Source: an uncultured Clostridia bacterium (lineage in GTDB: Bacteria > Bacillota > Clostridia > Christensenellales > QALW01). From it: DNA of 64,000 nucleotides. The DNA is taken from contig CAKSKV010000001.1 in assembly GCA_934465535.1 (NCBI GenBank), forward strand, positions 186,001 through 250,000, read 5' to 3'. How positions within the stretch are numbered: position 1 is the stretch's first letter; every line of letters begins with the position of its first letter. The position numbers and the translations under genes are program-made. Below, piece after piece: positions 15,829 to 23,552 of this stretch. The notes under the pieces were generated by a model. The model was given only the letters and a program-made list of their open reading frames with translations. It made no database searches and was not told the origin of the DNA.

Positions 15829-16704
15829 ATGAAAAAAACATTTGCGGCCGTTTTGACGGCGGTGCTGCTTTGCCTTTCCTGCGTGCTTTGCTTTGCGGCA
15901 GAGGGGGAAAACGGCGGAAGTGAAAGCCTTACCCGTATAGCGGATCAAGCCGGTCTGCTTACGGAAACTCAGCGTGAGAAAATAGAGGATAAGCTTGCAG
16001 AGGTGCGGGAAAACCGCGATTTTGACATAGTGATAGTTACTGCGGAGTCCGCTCAGGGCAAATCCGAAATGGATTATGCGGACGACTTCTTTGATTATAA
16101 TGGCTACGGCTGCGGCACGGGCAGGGACGGCGTTCTGCTGCTTGTAAACATGGGCTCGCGCAAAACATGGATATCCACGCGCGGCGAAGGCATACGGGTG
16201 TTCACCGATAAGGGCATAGAATGCATACTTTCCTCCGACGGAATAAGCAGCTATCTTTCGCGCGGGGATTATTACGGCGCATTTGAGCACTTTATTGAGC
16301 TTTGCGACGATTTTATAGCCGCGAAAAGGTCCGGAAAGCCCTATGATATTGATAACATGCCGCCATGGAGCACTCAGAGCGGCGACGGCATTTCGGACGG
16401 CGAATCAGAGGGGCTGTCACTTGTATGGATACCGCTTTCGTTAATTATCGGCTTTGTTATCGCCCTTTTGGTTGTGGGCGGCATGAAAAGCAAGCTCAAA
16501 AGCGTACATATGAAGGCGGCGGCCGATGATTATATCGTAAAGGACAGCATGAATATAACCCAGAGCAGCGATGTGTTCCTGTATAAAAATGTGGTTAAAA
16601 GAGCGCGCCCCAAAAACGATTCATCATCGTCCTCCCGCGGCGGAAGCAGCACCCATACCTCTTCATCTGGTTCTTCGCACGGCGGAGGCGGGGGCAGCTT
16701 CTGA
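15829..16704 (+). CDS. ydjH: TPM-domain secreted/membrane protein (YdjH-like)
   Basis: The 291-residue protein has a cleavable signal peptide (about 1-24). A TPM domain (TLP18.3/Psb32/MOLO-1 family, about 35-170) shows RIADQAGLLTETQREKIEDKL and GRDGVLLLVNMGSRKTWISTRG. A transmembrane helix lies at about 200-222, and the tail is Ser/Gly-rich ending HGGGGGSF, typical of this family. It is the membrane partner of YdjG. Only 12 bp separate it from ydjG, with ribosome site GGGGGAAAGGG. Confidence 0.83.
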   Translation: MKKTFAAVLTAVLLCLSCVLCFAAEGENGGSESLTRIADQAGLLTETQREKIEDKLAEVRENRDFDIVIVTAESAQGKSEMDYADDFFDYNGYGCGTGRDGVLLLVNMGSRKTWISTRGEGIRVFTDKGIECILSSDGISSYLSRGDYYGAFEHFIELCDDFIAAKRSGKPYDIDNMPPWSTQSGDGISDGESEGLSLVWIPLSLIIGFVIALLVVGGMKSKLKSVHMKAAADDYIVKDSMNITQSSDVFLYKNVVKRARPKNDSSSSSRGGSSTHTSSSGSSHGGGGGSF

Positions 16705-16755
16705 GAAAATCAACAGCCATAAAAGCGCGCAGCGCTCGCTTATGCTATATAAAGC

Positions 16756-16788
16756 AAGTACAGACGGCATTGCCGTCTGTACTTTTTT
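16756..16788 (+). terminator. Strong terminator of the ydj-like operon
   Basis: A perfect 13-bp stem AAGTACAGACGGC/GCCGTCTGTACTT (16756-16768, 16772-16784) with loop ATT and a TTTT tail. Confidence 0.92.
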
Positions 16789-16964
16789 AATATCAACATC
16801 TAGACGCATAAACTAAACAAAATCGCGGCTTTGCCGTGCGCTTGCTTCGGATATCAAAGAAGTCGATTCAGTGCGGGAAAATAAGCAAAAGCCGGTGCTT
16901 TACGCACTTTTTATCGGGTGAGTGAAAATACATTAAAAGAATTTAATAAAAATCAAAAAAACGC

Positions 16965-16993
16965 TTTACTTTAGCGCGGTGATGTGCTACAAT
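16965..16993 (+). promoter_or_regulatory. Promoter of the amino-acid ABC transporter operon
   Basis: TTTACT (16965-16970), a 17-bp spacer and TACAAT (16988-16993). The leader to the first gene is about 56 nt, and no riboswitch fold is recognisable in it. Confidence 0.65.
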
Positions 16994-17056
16994 AGCAGCG
17001 TAATAAATCAAAGGCCGACGGAATTATCGCTTCGGCGGAAAATCAGGAGGATTAAA

Positions 17057-17842
17057 ATGAAAAAGAAACTGTTTATGCTTGTACTGCTTGCGGTAATGAC
17101 ACTGGGCCTTTTTGCCGGCTGCGCAAAGCAGGAGGAATTTGTTGTGGGCTTTGACGCCAGCTTCCCGCCGTACGGATATGTTGAAAACGGCGAATATGTA
17201 GGCTTTGATATCGACCTTGCCAAAGAGGTTGCAAAGCGCAACGGCTGGAATATCAAGCTTCAGGCAATCGACTGGAACAGCAAGGATTTTGAGCTTAACT
17301 CCGGCACCATCAGCTGCATCTGGAACGGCTTTACCATGAACGGCCGCGAGGATAAATACACCTGGACCCGCGCTTATGTGGACAACAGCCAAGTGGTGGT
17401 GGTTAAGGCGGACAGCGGCATAAACGAGCTTTCCGACCTTGCGGGCAAAACGGTGGCGGTGCAGGACGATTCCTCCGCATTGGCGGTGCTGACAAATACC
17501 GAGGATAACGATGAAATGCTGGCCCTTGCCGCAACCTTTAACAAGCTTGACAAGGTGGGGGACTATGATACCGCCTTTATGAACCTTGCCTCCGGCGCGG
17601 TGGACGCCATAGCCATGGATATCGGCGTTGCCAAGTTTAAGGTTAAGGCGGGCGGCGACAAATACAAAATACTGGATAAGCAGCTTGCAAGCGAGCAGTA
17701 CGGTGTTGGCTTCAAGAAAGGCAACACACAGCTGCGCGATAAGGTGCAGGCAACCCTTGACGAGATGATAAAGGACGGCACCTTTATGCAGATAGCTCAA
17801 AAGTGGGGGCTTGAGGACTGCGTTATAAACGAGGTAAAATAG
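17057..17842 (+). CDS. Polar amino-acid ABC transporter, substrate-binding lipoprotein
   Basis: The 261-residue lipoprotein has a lipobox ending at Cys22 (LFAGC). The family-3 solute-binding fold shows VVGFDASFPPYGYVENGEYVGFDIDLA, then WNGFTMNGRE and VGFKKGNTQLRDKVQ. It captures a polar amino acid (glutamine-, cystine- or arginine-type cannot be separated by eye) and delivers it to the permease encoded next. The start has AGGAGG six bases upstream; the frame extends further upstream without a ribosome site. Confidence 0.9.
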   Translation: MKKKLFMLVLLAVMTLGLFAGCAKQEEFVVGFDASFPPYGYVENGEYVGFDIDLAKEVAKRNGWNIKLQAIDWNSKDFELNSGTISCIWNGFTMNGREDKYTWTRAYVDNSQVVVVKADSGINELSDLAGKTVAVQDDSSALAVLTNTEDNDEMLALAATFNKLDKVGDYDTAFMNLASGAVDAIAMDIGVAKFKVKAGGDKYKILDKQLASEQYGVGFKKGNTQLRDKVQATLDEMIKDGTFMQIAQKWGLEDCVINEVK

Positions 17843-17958
17843 CCACCGGGTGTAAGAGGGTGTCCGGGTGTCCCCGGACACCCTTGCCCGTGCTGCGGCA
17901 GGCGGCCGCATAAATTGATAATTCGGAAGGACAGCGGCGCGGCCGCACGGTTTTGCTT

Positions 17959-18615
17959 ATGGATTTTTGGAATATATGTTTGCAGCTTGCGGAGGGAATG
18001 CTGACATCCCTTGCGATATTTGCCCTTACGCTGATATTCTCGCTGCCGCTTGGTCTGCTTGTGGCCTTTGCGCGCAAGTCAAAGCATGCATGGCTGCGCG
18101 TGCCCGTAAAGGTGTACATTTCCGTTATGCGCGGCACTCCGCTTATGCTGCAGCTGCTTATAGTGTATTTCGGGCCGTATCTTATATTCGGGGCAAAGCT
18201 CAGTGCGGATTACCGCTTTCCGGCTACTATTATCGCATTTGCCGTAAACTATGCGGCATATTTTGCGGAAATTTTCCGCTCCGGCATAGAATCCGTTCCG
18301 ACGGGGCAGTATGAAGCGGCGCAGGTGCTGGGGCTCAGCCGCCGCCAGTGCTTTTTCCGAGTGATATTCCCTCAGGTAATAAAGCGTGTGCTGCCGCCCG
18401 TTACAAACGAGGTAATAACCCTTGTAAAGGATACCTCCTTGGCTTATGCCATTGCCGTTACCGAAATGTTCACTCTCGCAAAGCAGATAGCGGCGGCGGA
18501 AAGCTCGCTGCTGCCCTATCTTGCCGCAGGGATATTCTATTATATCTTCAATTTCCTTGTGGCCTTTGCAATGGAGCGCGCGGAGCGCGCCTTTGACTAC
18601 TATCAAACCAAGTGA
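17959..18615 (+). CDS. Amino-acid ABC transporter permease
   Basis: The roughly 218-residue integral membrane protein of the HisM/GlnP family has about five helices. The EAA loop (YEAAQVLGLSRRQCFFRVIFPQ, about 115-136) docks the ATPase. A TTG two codons upstream is an alternative start; no good ribosome site is visible for either. It is separated by 116 bp from the binding-protein gene and by 10 bp from the ATPase gene. Confidence 0.9.
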   Translation: MDFWNICLQLAEGMLTSLAIFALTLIFSLPLGLLVAFARKSKHAWLRVPVKVYISVMRGTPLMLQLLIVYFGPYLIFGAKLSADYRFPATIIAFAVNYAAYFAEIFRSGIESVPTGQYEAAQVLGLSRRQCFFRVIFPQVIKRVLPPVTNEVITLVKDTSLAYAIAVTEMFTLAKQIAAAESSLLPYLAAGIFYYIFNFLVAFAMERAERAFDYYQTK

Positions 18616-18625
18616 GGTGACGGCA

Positions 18626-19381
18626 ATGATACTGGAAATAAAAAATATCGTAAAGCGCTTTGGCGAAAACGAAATATTAAAGGGGGTTTCCCTCAGTGTT
18701 GATAAGGGGGAAACGGTGGCCGTCATCGGGCCGTCCGGCAGCGGAAAAAGCACCCTTCTGCGCTGCGCGACCGCTCTTGAAAGGGCCGACAGCGGCGAAA
18801 TACTCTATAACGGCAAAGCGCTTATGACCATGAACGGCGGCGTTCCCGTTTTTGCCAAGGGGGAGGAGCTTGCCCGTATTCGCGCCAGCTTCGGGCTGGT
18901 GTTTCAGAACTTCAACCTTTTTCCGCATATGTCGGTAATGCAGAATATAACCCTTGCGCCCACCCTTACGCGCGGCGTGTCAAAGGAGGAGGCAAAGCAA
19001 AAAGCCCTGTCGCTTTTGGAGCGCATGGGGCTTGCGGATAAGGCGGCGGCCTACCCCTGCGAGCTTTCCGGCGGGCAGCAGCAGCGTGTTTCCATTGCGC
19101 GCGCTTTGGCCTTGAACCCGGATATCCTCTTTTTTGACGAGCCTACAAGCGCGCTGGACCCGGAGCTTACAGGGGAGATACTTGCCGTTATACGGGAGCT
19201 TGCGGCATCGGGCATGACCATGGTGGTGGTTACGCACGAGATGAGCTTTGCAAGGGAGGCAGCGGACCGCGTGGTGTTCCTGGACGGCGGCAGCATAGCG
19301 GCGCAGGGGCGGCCGGATGAGGTTATGGATAACCCGGCAAACGAGCGCCTTAAGGCCTTTCTTTCCCGTTTTGCCCGCTGA
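18626..19381 (+). CDS. Amino-acid ABC transporter ATP-binding protein
   Basis: The 251-residue GlnQ/HisP-type ATPase has Walker A GPSGSGKST (about 32-40), Q-loop FQNFNLFPHM, signature LSGGQQQRVSIARAL, Walker B ILFFDEPTSALDPE and H-loop VVTHEM. It powers the permease above. GAGGTGACGGCA precedes the ATG, and the gene begins 10 bp after the permease stop. A roughly 15-residue insertion sits between the first strand pair and the Q-loop (NGGVPVFAKGEELARIRASFG). Confidence 0.93.
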   Translation: MILEIKNIVKRFGENEILKGVSLSVDKGETVAVIGPSGSGKSTLLRCATALERADSGEILYNGKALMTMNGGVPVFAKGEELARIRASFGLVFQNFNLFPHMSVMQNITLAPTLTRGVSKEEAKQKALSLLERMGLADKAAAYPCELSGGQQQRVSIARALALNPDILFFDEPTSALDPELTGEILAVIRELAASGMTMVVVTHEMSFAREAADRVVFLDGGSIAAQGRPDEVMDNPANERLKAFLSRFAR

Positions 19382-19400
19382 AACGCCGGCAAAGAAATAT

Positions 19401-19446
19401 AAAAAGCGTCGGGAGGGCAGCATAACCCCCTCCCGGCGCTTGTGTG
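19401..19446. terminator. Bidirectional terminator between the ABC operon and the TIR/HEPN island
   Basis: A 13-bp stem with one G-U pair (AGCGTCGGGAGGG 19405-19417 / CCCTCCCGGCGCT 19428-19440). The minus-strand side is followed by TTTTTATATTTC, so it is best suited to end the minus-strand island operon. It is the left boundary of the island. Confidence 0.85.
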
Positions 19447-19495
19447 TTTACAGTCTTTTACGGCATTTCGGGCGGCATCGCGCCCGTGGTTGTTA

Positions 19496-20143
19496 TTATG
19501 CTGCTTTGCTTTTGTATGATTTATAAAACATCCTGTCATTAAATATCTTTTTGATTGGCTTTGGTAAACGCGGGCATTCCTCAATAGCTAATTCCAGCAC
19601 TTTCCTTGGACTGATGCGCTTGCGGTTAGCTAATGCAACCGCGTCAATTGCAGATACTTCTGTTTTGCAAGCGTCAATAAGGCGTTCCATAAACCGCGGA
19701 AAACTGTCAATATACTCTTTTTTAATGCCGTAGTTGATATCTATGTAATTGTAATTTGAAAAATTTAAGTATTTTTTCGAACCGGATGTCGAATTATTCT
19801 GCAAAACAATTATTTCCGGCTCGCCGGAATATCTCCAGTTTGAAAGCCGTCCCCGCAATTCATCACAGGCTTCCGTAAAACACTTGTCGCTGTATTGCCA
19901 TTTTTGATTATCTGTTCCGGGAATCTCCGTCACATCGGAATAATTACGGCCAAAATTCGGAGAATATCCAAGCCAATAAATTGAACAGTATTTTTTTGAA
20001 CGATAGTGAAGATAATTGATTTTTTTGATATATTCTTCAGCACTCGAGTCGGAGGGCTTCACCAATAACAAAACGATTACATGATTTCCTTCAAGTAATT
20101 TTTCTTGTTTTTCAATACCCGCTATGTTATTTATCGGATACAT
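19496..20143 (-). CDS. Uncharacterised protein, last gene of the TIR/HEPN island operon
   Basis: I do not recognise the family. The 215-residue soluble protein starts at MYPINNIAG, with AAGGAG seven bases upstream. It shows an alternating hydrophobic strand (NHVIVLLLVKP), a Tyr/Trp-rich middle (YCSIYWLGYSP, NQKWQYSDKCF), another strand (EPEIIVLQNN) and a basic helical C terminus (RKRISPRKVLELAIEECPRLPKPIKKIFNDR). The strand-helix pattern could be a small alpha/beta fold. It follows the TIR gene by 99 bp on the same strand and ends before the island terminator. Codon use is more AT-rich than the neighbouring housekeeping genes, in keeping with acquisition. Confidence 0.6.
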   Translation of the reverse strand: MYPINNIAGIEKQEKLLEGNHVIVLLLVKPSDSSAEEYIKKINYLHYRSKKYCSIYWLGYSPNFGRNYSDVTEIPGTDNQKWQYSDKCFTEACDELRGRLSNWRYSGEPEIIVLQNNSTSGSKKYLNFSNYNYIDINYGIKKEYIDSFPRFMERLIDACKTEVSAIDAVALANRKRISPRKVLELAIEECPRLPKPIKKIFNDRMFYKSYKSKAA

Positions 20144-20242
20144 CTGATTCTCCTTTTTTCCACACAAATTTACTTAATACTTTTTGCAATTTATAGGTAT
20201 GTCCAGATGACAAATAAGGGCAATAGCCTAAAAGTATTTGCT

Positions 20243-23047
20243 TTATTCATTTTTCATAGAGTCAAGATCAATCCATAAGGCGGGACGAACACCGCAACCG
20301 TCACTGGTGACAAATCCGTTACTTTTGTAACAGAGGCCACCGGAAGAGGACATGACAAAAGCAGCGTAGTAAGGGCCGGTGAGCGACCGCAGCCACCACG
20401 CATCAGCACCACTACCTGCTGCGTGTGCTTTTGCGTAAGCTGTAAAGGCGCATTTTCGTGCATGGTTATCACTGAAGTATTTTTCCACTTCGTTGTAACT
20501 GAGCAGGAATACTTTATCCGTTGTTGCATTGCCGGGATCTGTGTAGTAGTTCAGAATTTTATCGACAGATACGGTGCTGCTTTGAATCAGCGCCCTTTCT
20601 TCTTCGCTGAATGCCTCATTAAGAAAAGAGTCATTCAGCCATTTGCGAAGAGAGCATTGCTCCCATGTGATGGCTTTTCTTGTTTCGTAGTATGGCTTTT
20701 CGTTGTAGGGCTGGAAGTCAAGAACTTTATTGCTTATGACAAGTATTTTATTGCTTTCCTTTGCTAAAACAAGCCATTCAATATCTTCTGCGCCGTTAGA
20801 AGTGACATTATCCTGTTCATAGGTTCCGAAAGTAAATTTATCTCCAATAGCTAAAAGCTGTTTGCATTTTGTTTTTATGTATTCACATTTTTCTTTGCTG
20901 TCTTTATAGGAAATATCTTTCAGAAGTATATAGGCGGATTCATAATCGCCCGAATCTATACATTTAATGGCTCTGTCATATTTGCTTGCGAAGATGGTGT
21001 CGATGTCGTTGATTTCTCTAAGCAGGGTGTACGCAGAATCGAAATTGCCGGAATCGAGCAGCTTCATAGCTCTGCTCCGTTTGCTGGAAGCTATGGTTTC
21101 GCTGTCGCCGATTTCTTCAAGCAGGGTGTACGCAGAATCGAAATTGCCGGAATCGAGCAGCTTCATAGCTCTGCTCCGCTTGCTGGAGGCTATGGTTTCA
21201 TTGTCATCGATTTCTTTAAGCAGGGCGTATGCGGAATCGTAGTCTTCCGATTCAAGCAGCTTCATTGCGCGGTTATACTTGCTAACTTTGATATCATCAT
21301 CTTTGTTTATTTCTTCAAGCAAGGAATAGGCGGAATCGTAATCTCCCGATTCCAGCAAATTCATCGCTTTGTTATACTTCAGCTGCGGAATAATGACCAT
21401 GTTCAGCACGATTACAAAGGCTATGCAGACACATAAAACGGGAGTGGCAATGGCAGCAAACTTTTTGAGCCGTTTTGCCCTTTTTGCGGCGGCAATTCGC
21501 TTTTCTTCTATCCGTTTTTGGCAGGCGTATATTTGGCTGTCGGCATCCCGCCAGCCGGGAATGGTCTTAAATATCGCTATTGCTTCCTCGTATGAAGCGG
21601 TGTTCCCGACGGCCCTCCTTGATATTGCAGTGGTGTACAATGCGTCCTTGCGGCAGCTTTCCGCTTTTTCAAGGCATTGCGCGGCAAGTGCGTCGGCATC
21701 GCGGAAGCCGGAAATGCTTTTGAACAGCTCGGCTCCTTTAAGAAAGGCATTTTGCGCCGCAGCGGACTTCATAATGCCGCATGCATTGTTATAAATTGCG
21801 CTCTTACGGCGCGTTTCGTTGCGCTCGTTTATAATGTCTATATATCCGCGCAGCTCCGTATTCAGCGCTTCATCGCCAAAGCGGAGAATTTTTAAGTAGT
21901 TTTCGTTTTTGTCAAACGGCTGCGCGCAGTCGCTCAGCTGCCCGCGCTTTGGAACCTGCAGCTCCGCCATCAGCTTGCCCAGATACGCCTGTGCATTTTT
22001 CGGGTCTATATCCAGCACCTTTTCGCAGTAGGTGTCGGCGTCGGACCATTTGCCGTCCTCAAGGAAAAGAAACGTCCGTTCCAGAAGGGGCGCAGCGCCC
22101 GTGCTGCCCGCGGCTGCCGGCGCGGCAGGCTTTGCGGCGTTTTTTTGCCCGTCGGAGGATACTATCTTTTTTATACCCCGTATAAGGTCCTGCATAAAGC
22201 CTAACTTGCCCATATCCTGCGCCTGAAGGTGGGAGAATTCCTCGGGCAGATCGTAGGGGTCCATGTCCTTATAGGCGGGAATAAGCATTTTTTTGGCGCC
22301 GTTTTTAATAAGCGCAAGGTAACGGCTCCACTCGTTTTTTACCCATACGGCGTTGAAATATTCCGGCCTTGTGCCCAAAACCACCATGACCTTTGCGCTG
22401 TTAAGGGCGGCGAATATGTACGGCTCGTAGGCGGAGCCCAGCTTGTCCTCCAGAGTAATACGGCTGAAGAACACCTTGAAGCCCTCCTGCGTCAGCTGGT
22501 GGTAAAGGTCGTTTGCCAGCACGCTGTCGGGCGTTCTTGCACCGCGGCTGTCGGTTTCCTTATAGCAGATAAATACATCAAAGGGCTCCTCCTTCTGTGA
22601 AATTGCAAGAATGCCCTTTTGAATTTCATTTATTGCCTTGGCCTCGGCTTCGTAAATTTCCTTTTGGGCGGCGTCGGCGCAGCGCAGAGCGGATTTGTAG
22701 TTATCATCGTCAAAGACGGAGGTAAACTGCGCCCTGTTCACCGTGGGAATGCGCTTGCCGGTGGCCGGGTCCTCCACATATTCAATACCGTAGCGGCAAA
22801 GCACAAGGGACCAATAAGCCTCGGCGTCGGTGCTGTCCTCGGCCAGAATCTGTTCGTATATGCTCATTGCCTTGTCGTATTCGTTATTGCGGCGGAAATG
22901 ATTTGCCCGGTCATACAGGTTTGCCTTTTTATCGTCGTCAAGGCGGGGAAGGGTCTGCTTGGTGCCGCAGCTGTCGCACACGGCAACTGTGTCGCCGGGA
23001 TTAAATTCCAGTGTCCCGCCGCACATTTTACATTTGAAGATTGCCAT
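20243..23047 (-). CDS. Zinc ribbon - TIR - transmembrane - repeat - DUF6273 receptor-like protein
   Basis: The 934-residue protein starts MAIFKC behind AAGGAG. Domains in order: zinc ribbon (C6/C9/C24/C27); helical TPR-like region (41-140); TIR domain (about 155-295) with FDVFICYKE and, in the helix where TIR NADases carry the catalytic acid, E208 of SAYEPYIFAAL; further TPR-like helices (320-515); a very basic segment, then one membrane helix (about 530-555); five 33-residue helical repeats (559-712); and a C-terminal DUF6273 domain (about 737-928) with WWLRSLTG and GVRPALWIDL. The basic flank suggests the TIR part is inside and DUF6273 outside. TIR domains often cleave NAD+ in defence or signal by assembly; either is inference here. 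Its start overlaps the stop of the HEPN-like gene (TAATG). Confidence 0.85.
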   Translation of the reverse strand: MAIFKCKMCGGTLEFNPGDTVAVCDSCGTKQTLPRLDDDKKANLYDRANHFRRNNEYDKAMSIYEQILAEDSTDAEAYWSLVLCRYGIEYVEDPATGKRIPTVNRAQFTSVFDDDNYKSALRCADAAQKEIYEAEAKAINEIQKGILAISQKEEPFDVFICYKETDSRGARTPDSVLANDLYHQLTQEGFKVFFSRITLEDKLGSAYEPYIFAALNSAKVMVVLGTRPEYFNAVWVKNEWSRYLALIKNGAKKMLIPAYKDMDPYDLPEEFSHLQAQDMGKLGFMQDLIRGIKKIVSSDGQKNAAKPAAPAAAGSTGAAPLLERTFLFLEDGKWSDADTYCEKVLDIDPKNAQAYLGKLMAELQVPKRGQLSDCAQPFDKNENYLKILRFGDEALNTELRGYIDIINERNETRRKSAIYNNACGIMKSAAAQNAFLKGAELFKSISGFRDADALAAQCLEKAESCRKDALYTTAISRRAVGNTASYEEAIAIFKTIPGWRDADSQIYACQKRIEEKRIAAAKRAKRLKKFAAIATPVLCVCIAFVIVLNMVIIPQLKYNKAMNLLESGDYDSAYSLLEEINKDDDIKVSKYNRAMKLLESEDYDSAYALLKEIDDNETIASSKRSRAMKLLDSGNFDSAYTLLEEIGDSETIASSKRSRAMKLLDSGNFDSAYTLLREINDIDTIFASKYDRAIKCIDSGDYESAYILLKDISYKDSKEKCEYIKTKCKQLLAIGDKFTFGTYEQDNVTSNGAEDIEWLVLAKESNKILVISNKVLDFQPYNEKPYYETRKAITWEQCSLRKWLNDSFLNEAFSEEERALIQSSTVSVDKILNYYTDPGNATTDKVFLLSYNEVEKYFSDNHARKCAFTAYAKAHAAGSGADAWWLRSLTGPYYAAFVMSSSGGLCYKSNGFVTSDGCGVRPALWIDLDSMKNE
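20960..21310 (-). repeat. 99-bp tandem repeats inside the TIR-receptor gene
   Basis: About three to five copies of a 99-bp unit encode the 33-residue repeat AMKLLDSGNFDSAYTLLEEI plus a variable linker. The two central copies (starting near 21022 and 21121) are nearly identical at the DNA level and the outer copies are diverged. Near-identical neighbours point to recent duplication, and the copy number may vary between strains. Confidence 0.8.
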
Positions 23048-23496
23048 TATACTGACTCCTTTTTGATAATATTTATCCAAGATAGCAAAGTATCTTCATA
23101 GAGAATGATTCTTGCTTTTTCGTAGCCTTTATAGTTGGAAAAATAATAAATTCGCGTCTTTTTGTAACATCTTACATTAAAACTGCCGTGCGCTAACGCG
23201 TTTCTAATAGCGGAAAATAGGGAGGAAACCACTCCGTTTTCATCATTTGCTAAAAATACGCAATACTCGTCCGGATATGTAATTGCTTCGCATTTTCTGA
23301 AATTTGAAGGTAACTCGCTTTTTTTGCTTGGCATATAGTTGCCCTTCAAGCTTGGGGTTGCGGCCTGTAAAAGATTGTTCTTTAGTTTGGTAAAAGAAGG
23401 AGATCTGCTGTATCCAAGCTGTTTGAAAGTTTTTCCTCTGTGGCTCTTTCCTTCAACAGGACATTCAAATAAATAAAACTGAATGATTTTTTGCAA
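23047..23496 (-). CDS. Small HEPN-motif protein coupled to the TIR receptor
   Basis: This is a 149-residue protein as read from TTG 23496. The segment FSAIRNALAHGSF (R98-N-x3-H103) matches the R-x4-6-H catalytic motif of HEPN ribonucleases, followed by IYYFSNYKGYEKARIILYEDTLLSWINII. This recalls the small pEK499_p136-type HEPN proteins. HEPN proteins commonly act as RNases in toxin or abortive-infection systems, but activity here is inference. The stop codon overlaps the ATG of the TIR gene (TAATG), so translation is coupled. The start is doubtful: the frame stays open and protein-like back to 23565 without any ATG, GTG or TTG except 23496, which has no ribosome site. A weaker ATG lies at codon 55. 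Confidence 0.6.
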   Translation of the reverse strand: MQKIIQFYLFECPVEGKSHRGKTFKQLGYSRSPSFTKLKNNLLQAATPSLKGNYMPSKKSELPSNFRKCEAITYPDEYCVFLANDENGVVSSLFSAIRNALAHGSFNVRCYKKTRIYYFSNYKGYEKARIILYEDTLLSWINIIKKESV

Positions 23497-23552
23497 GTTT
23501 TTATTTGATATGCTTGAAGGTTCTGTGAAATTTGTGCAATACTTAGCGTTTT

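Noticed and set aside
16994..17056. Riboswitch or T-box leader for the amino-acid transporter
   Set aside because: The leader is only about 56 nt, too short for known amino-acid riboswitches or a T-box, and no conserved core is visible.
20960..21310. Possible CRISPR array because of evenly spaced repeats
   Set aside because: The 99-bp repeats are in frame, encode a 33-residue helical repeat and have no unique spacers.
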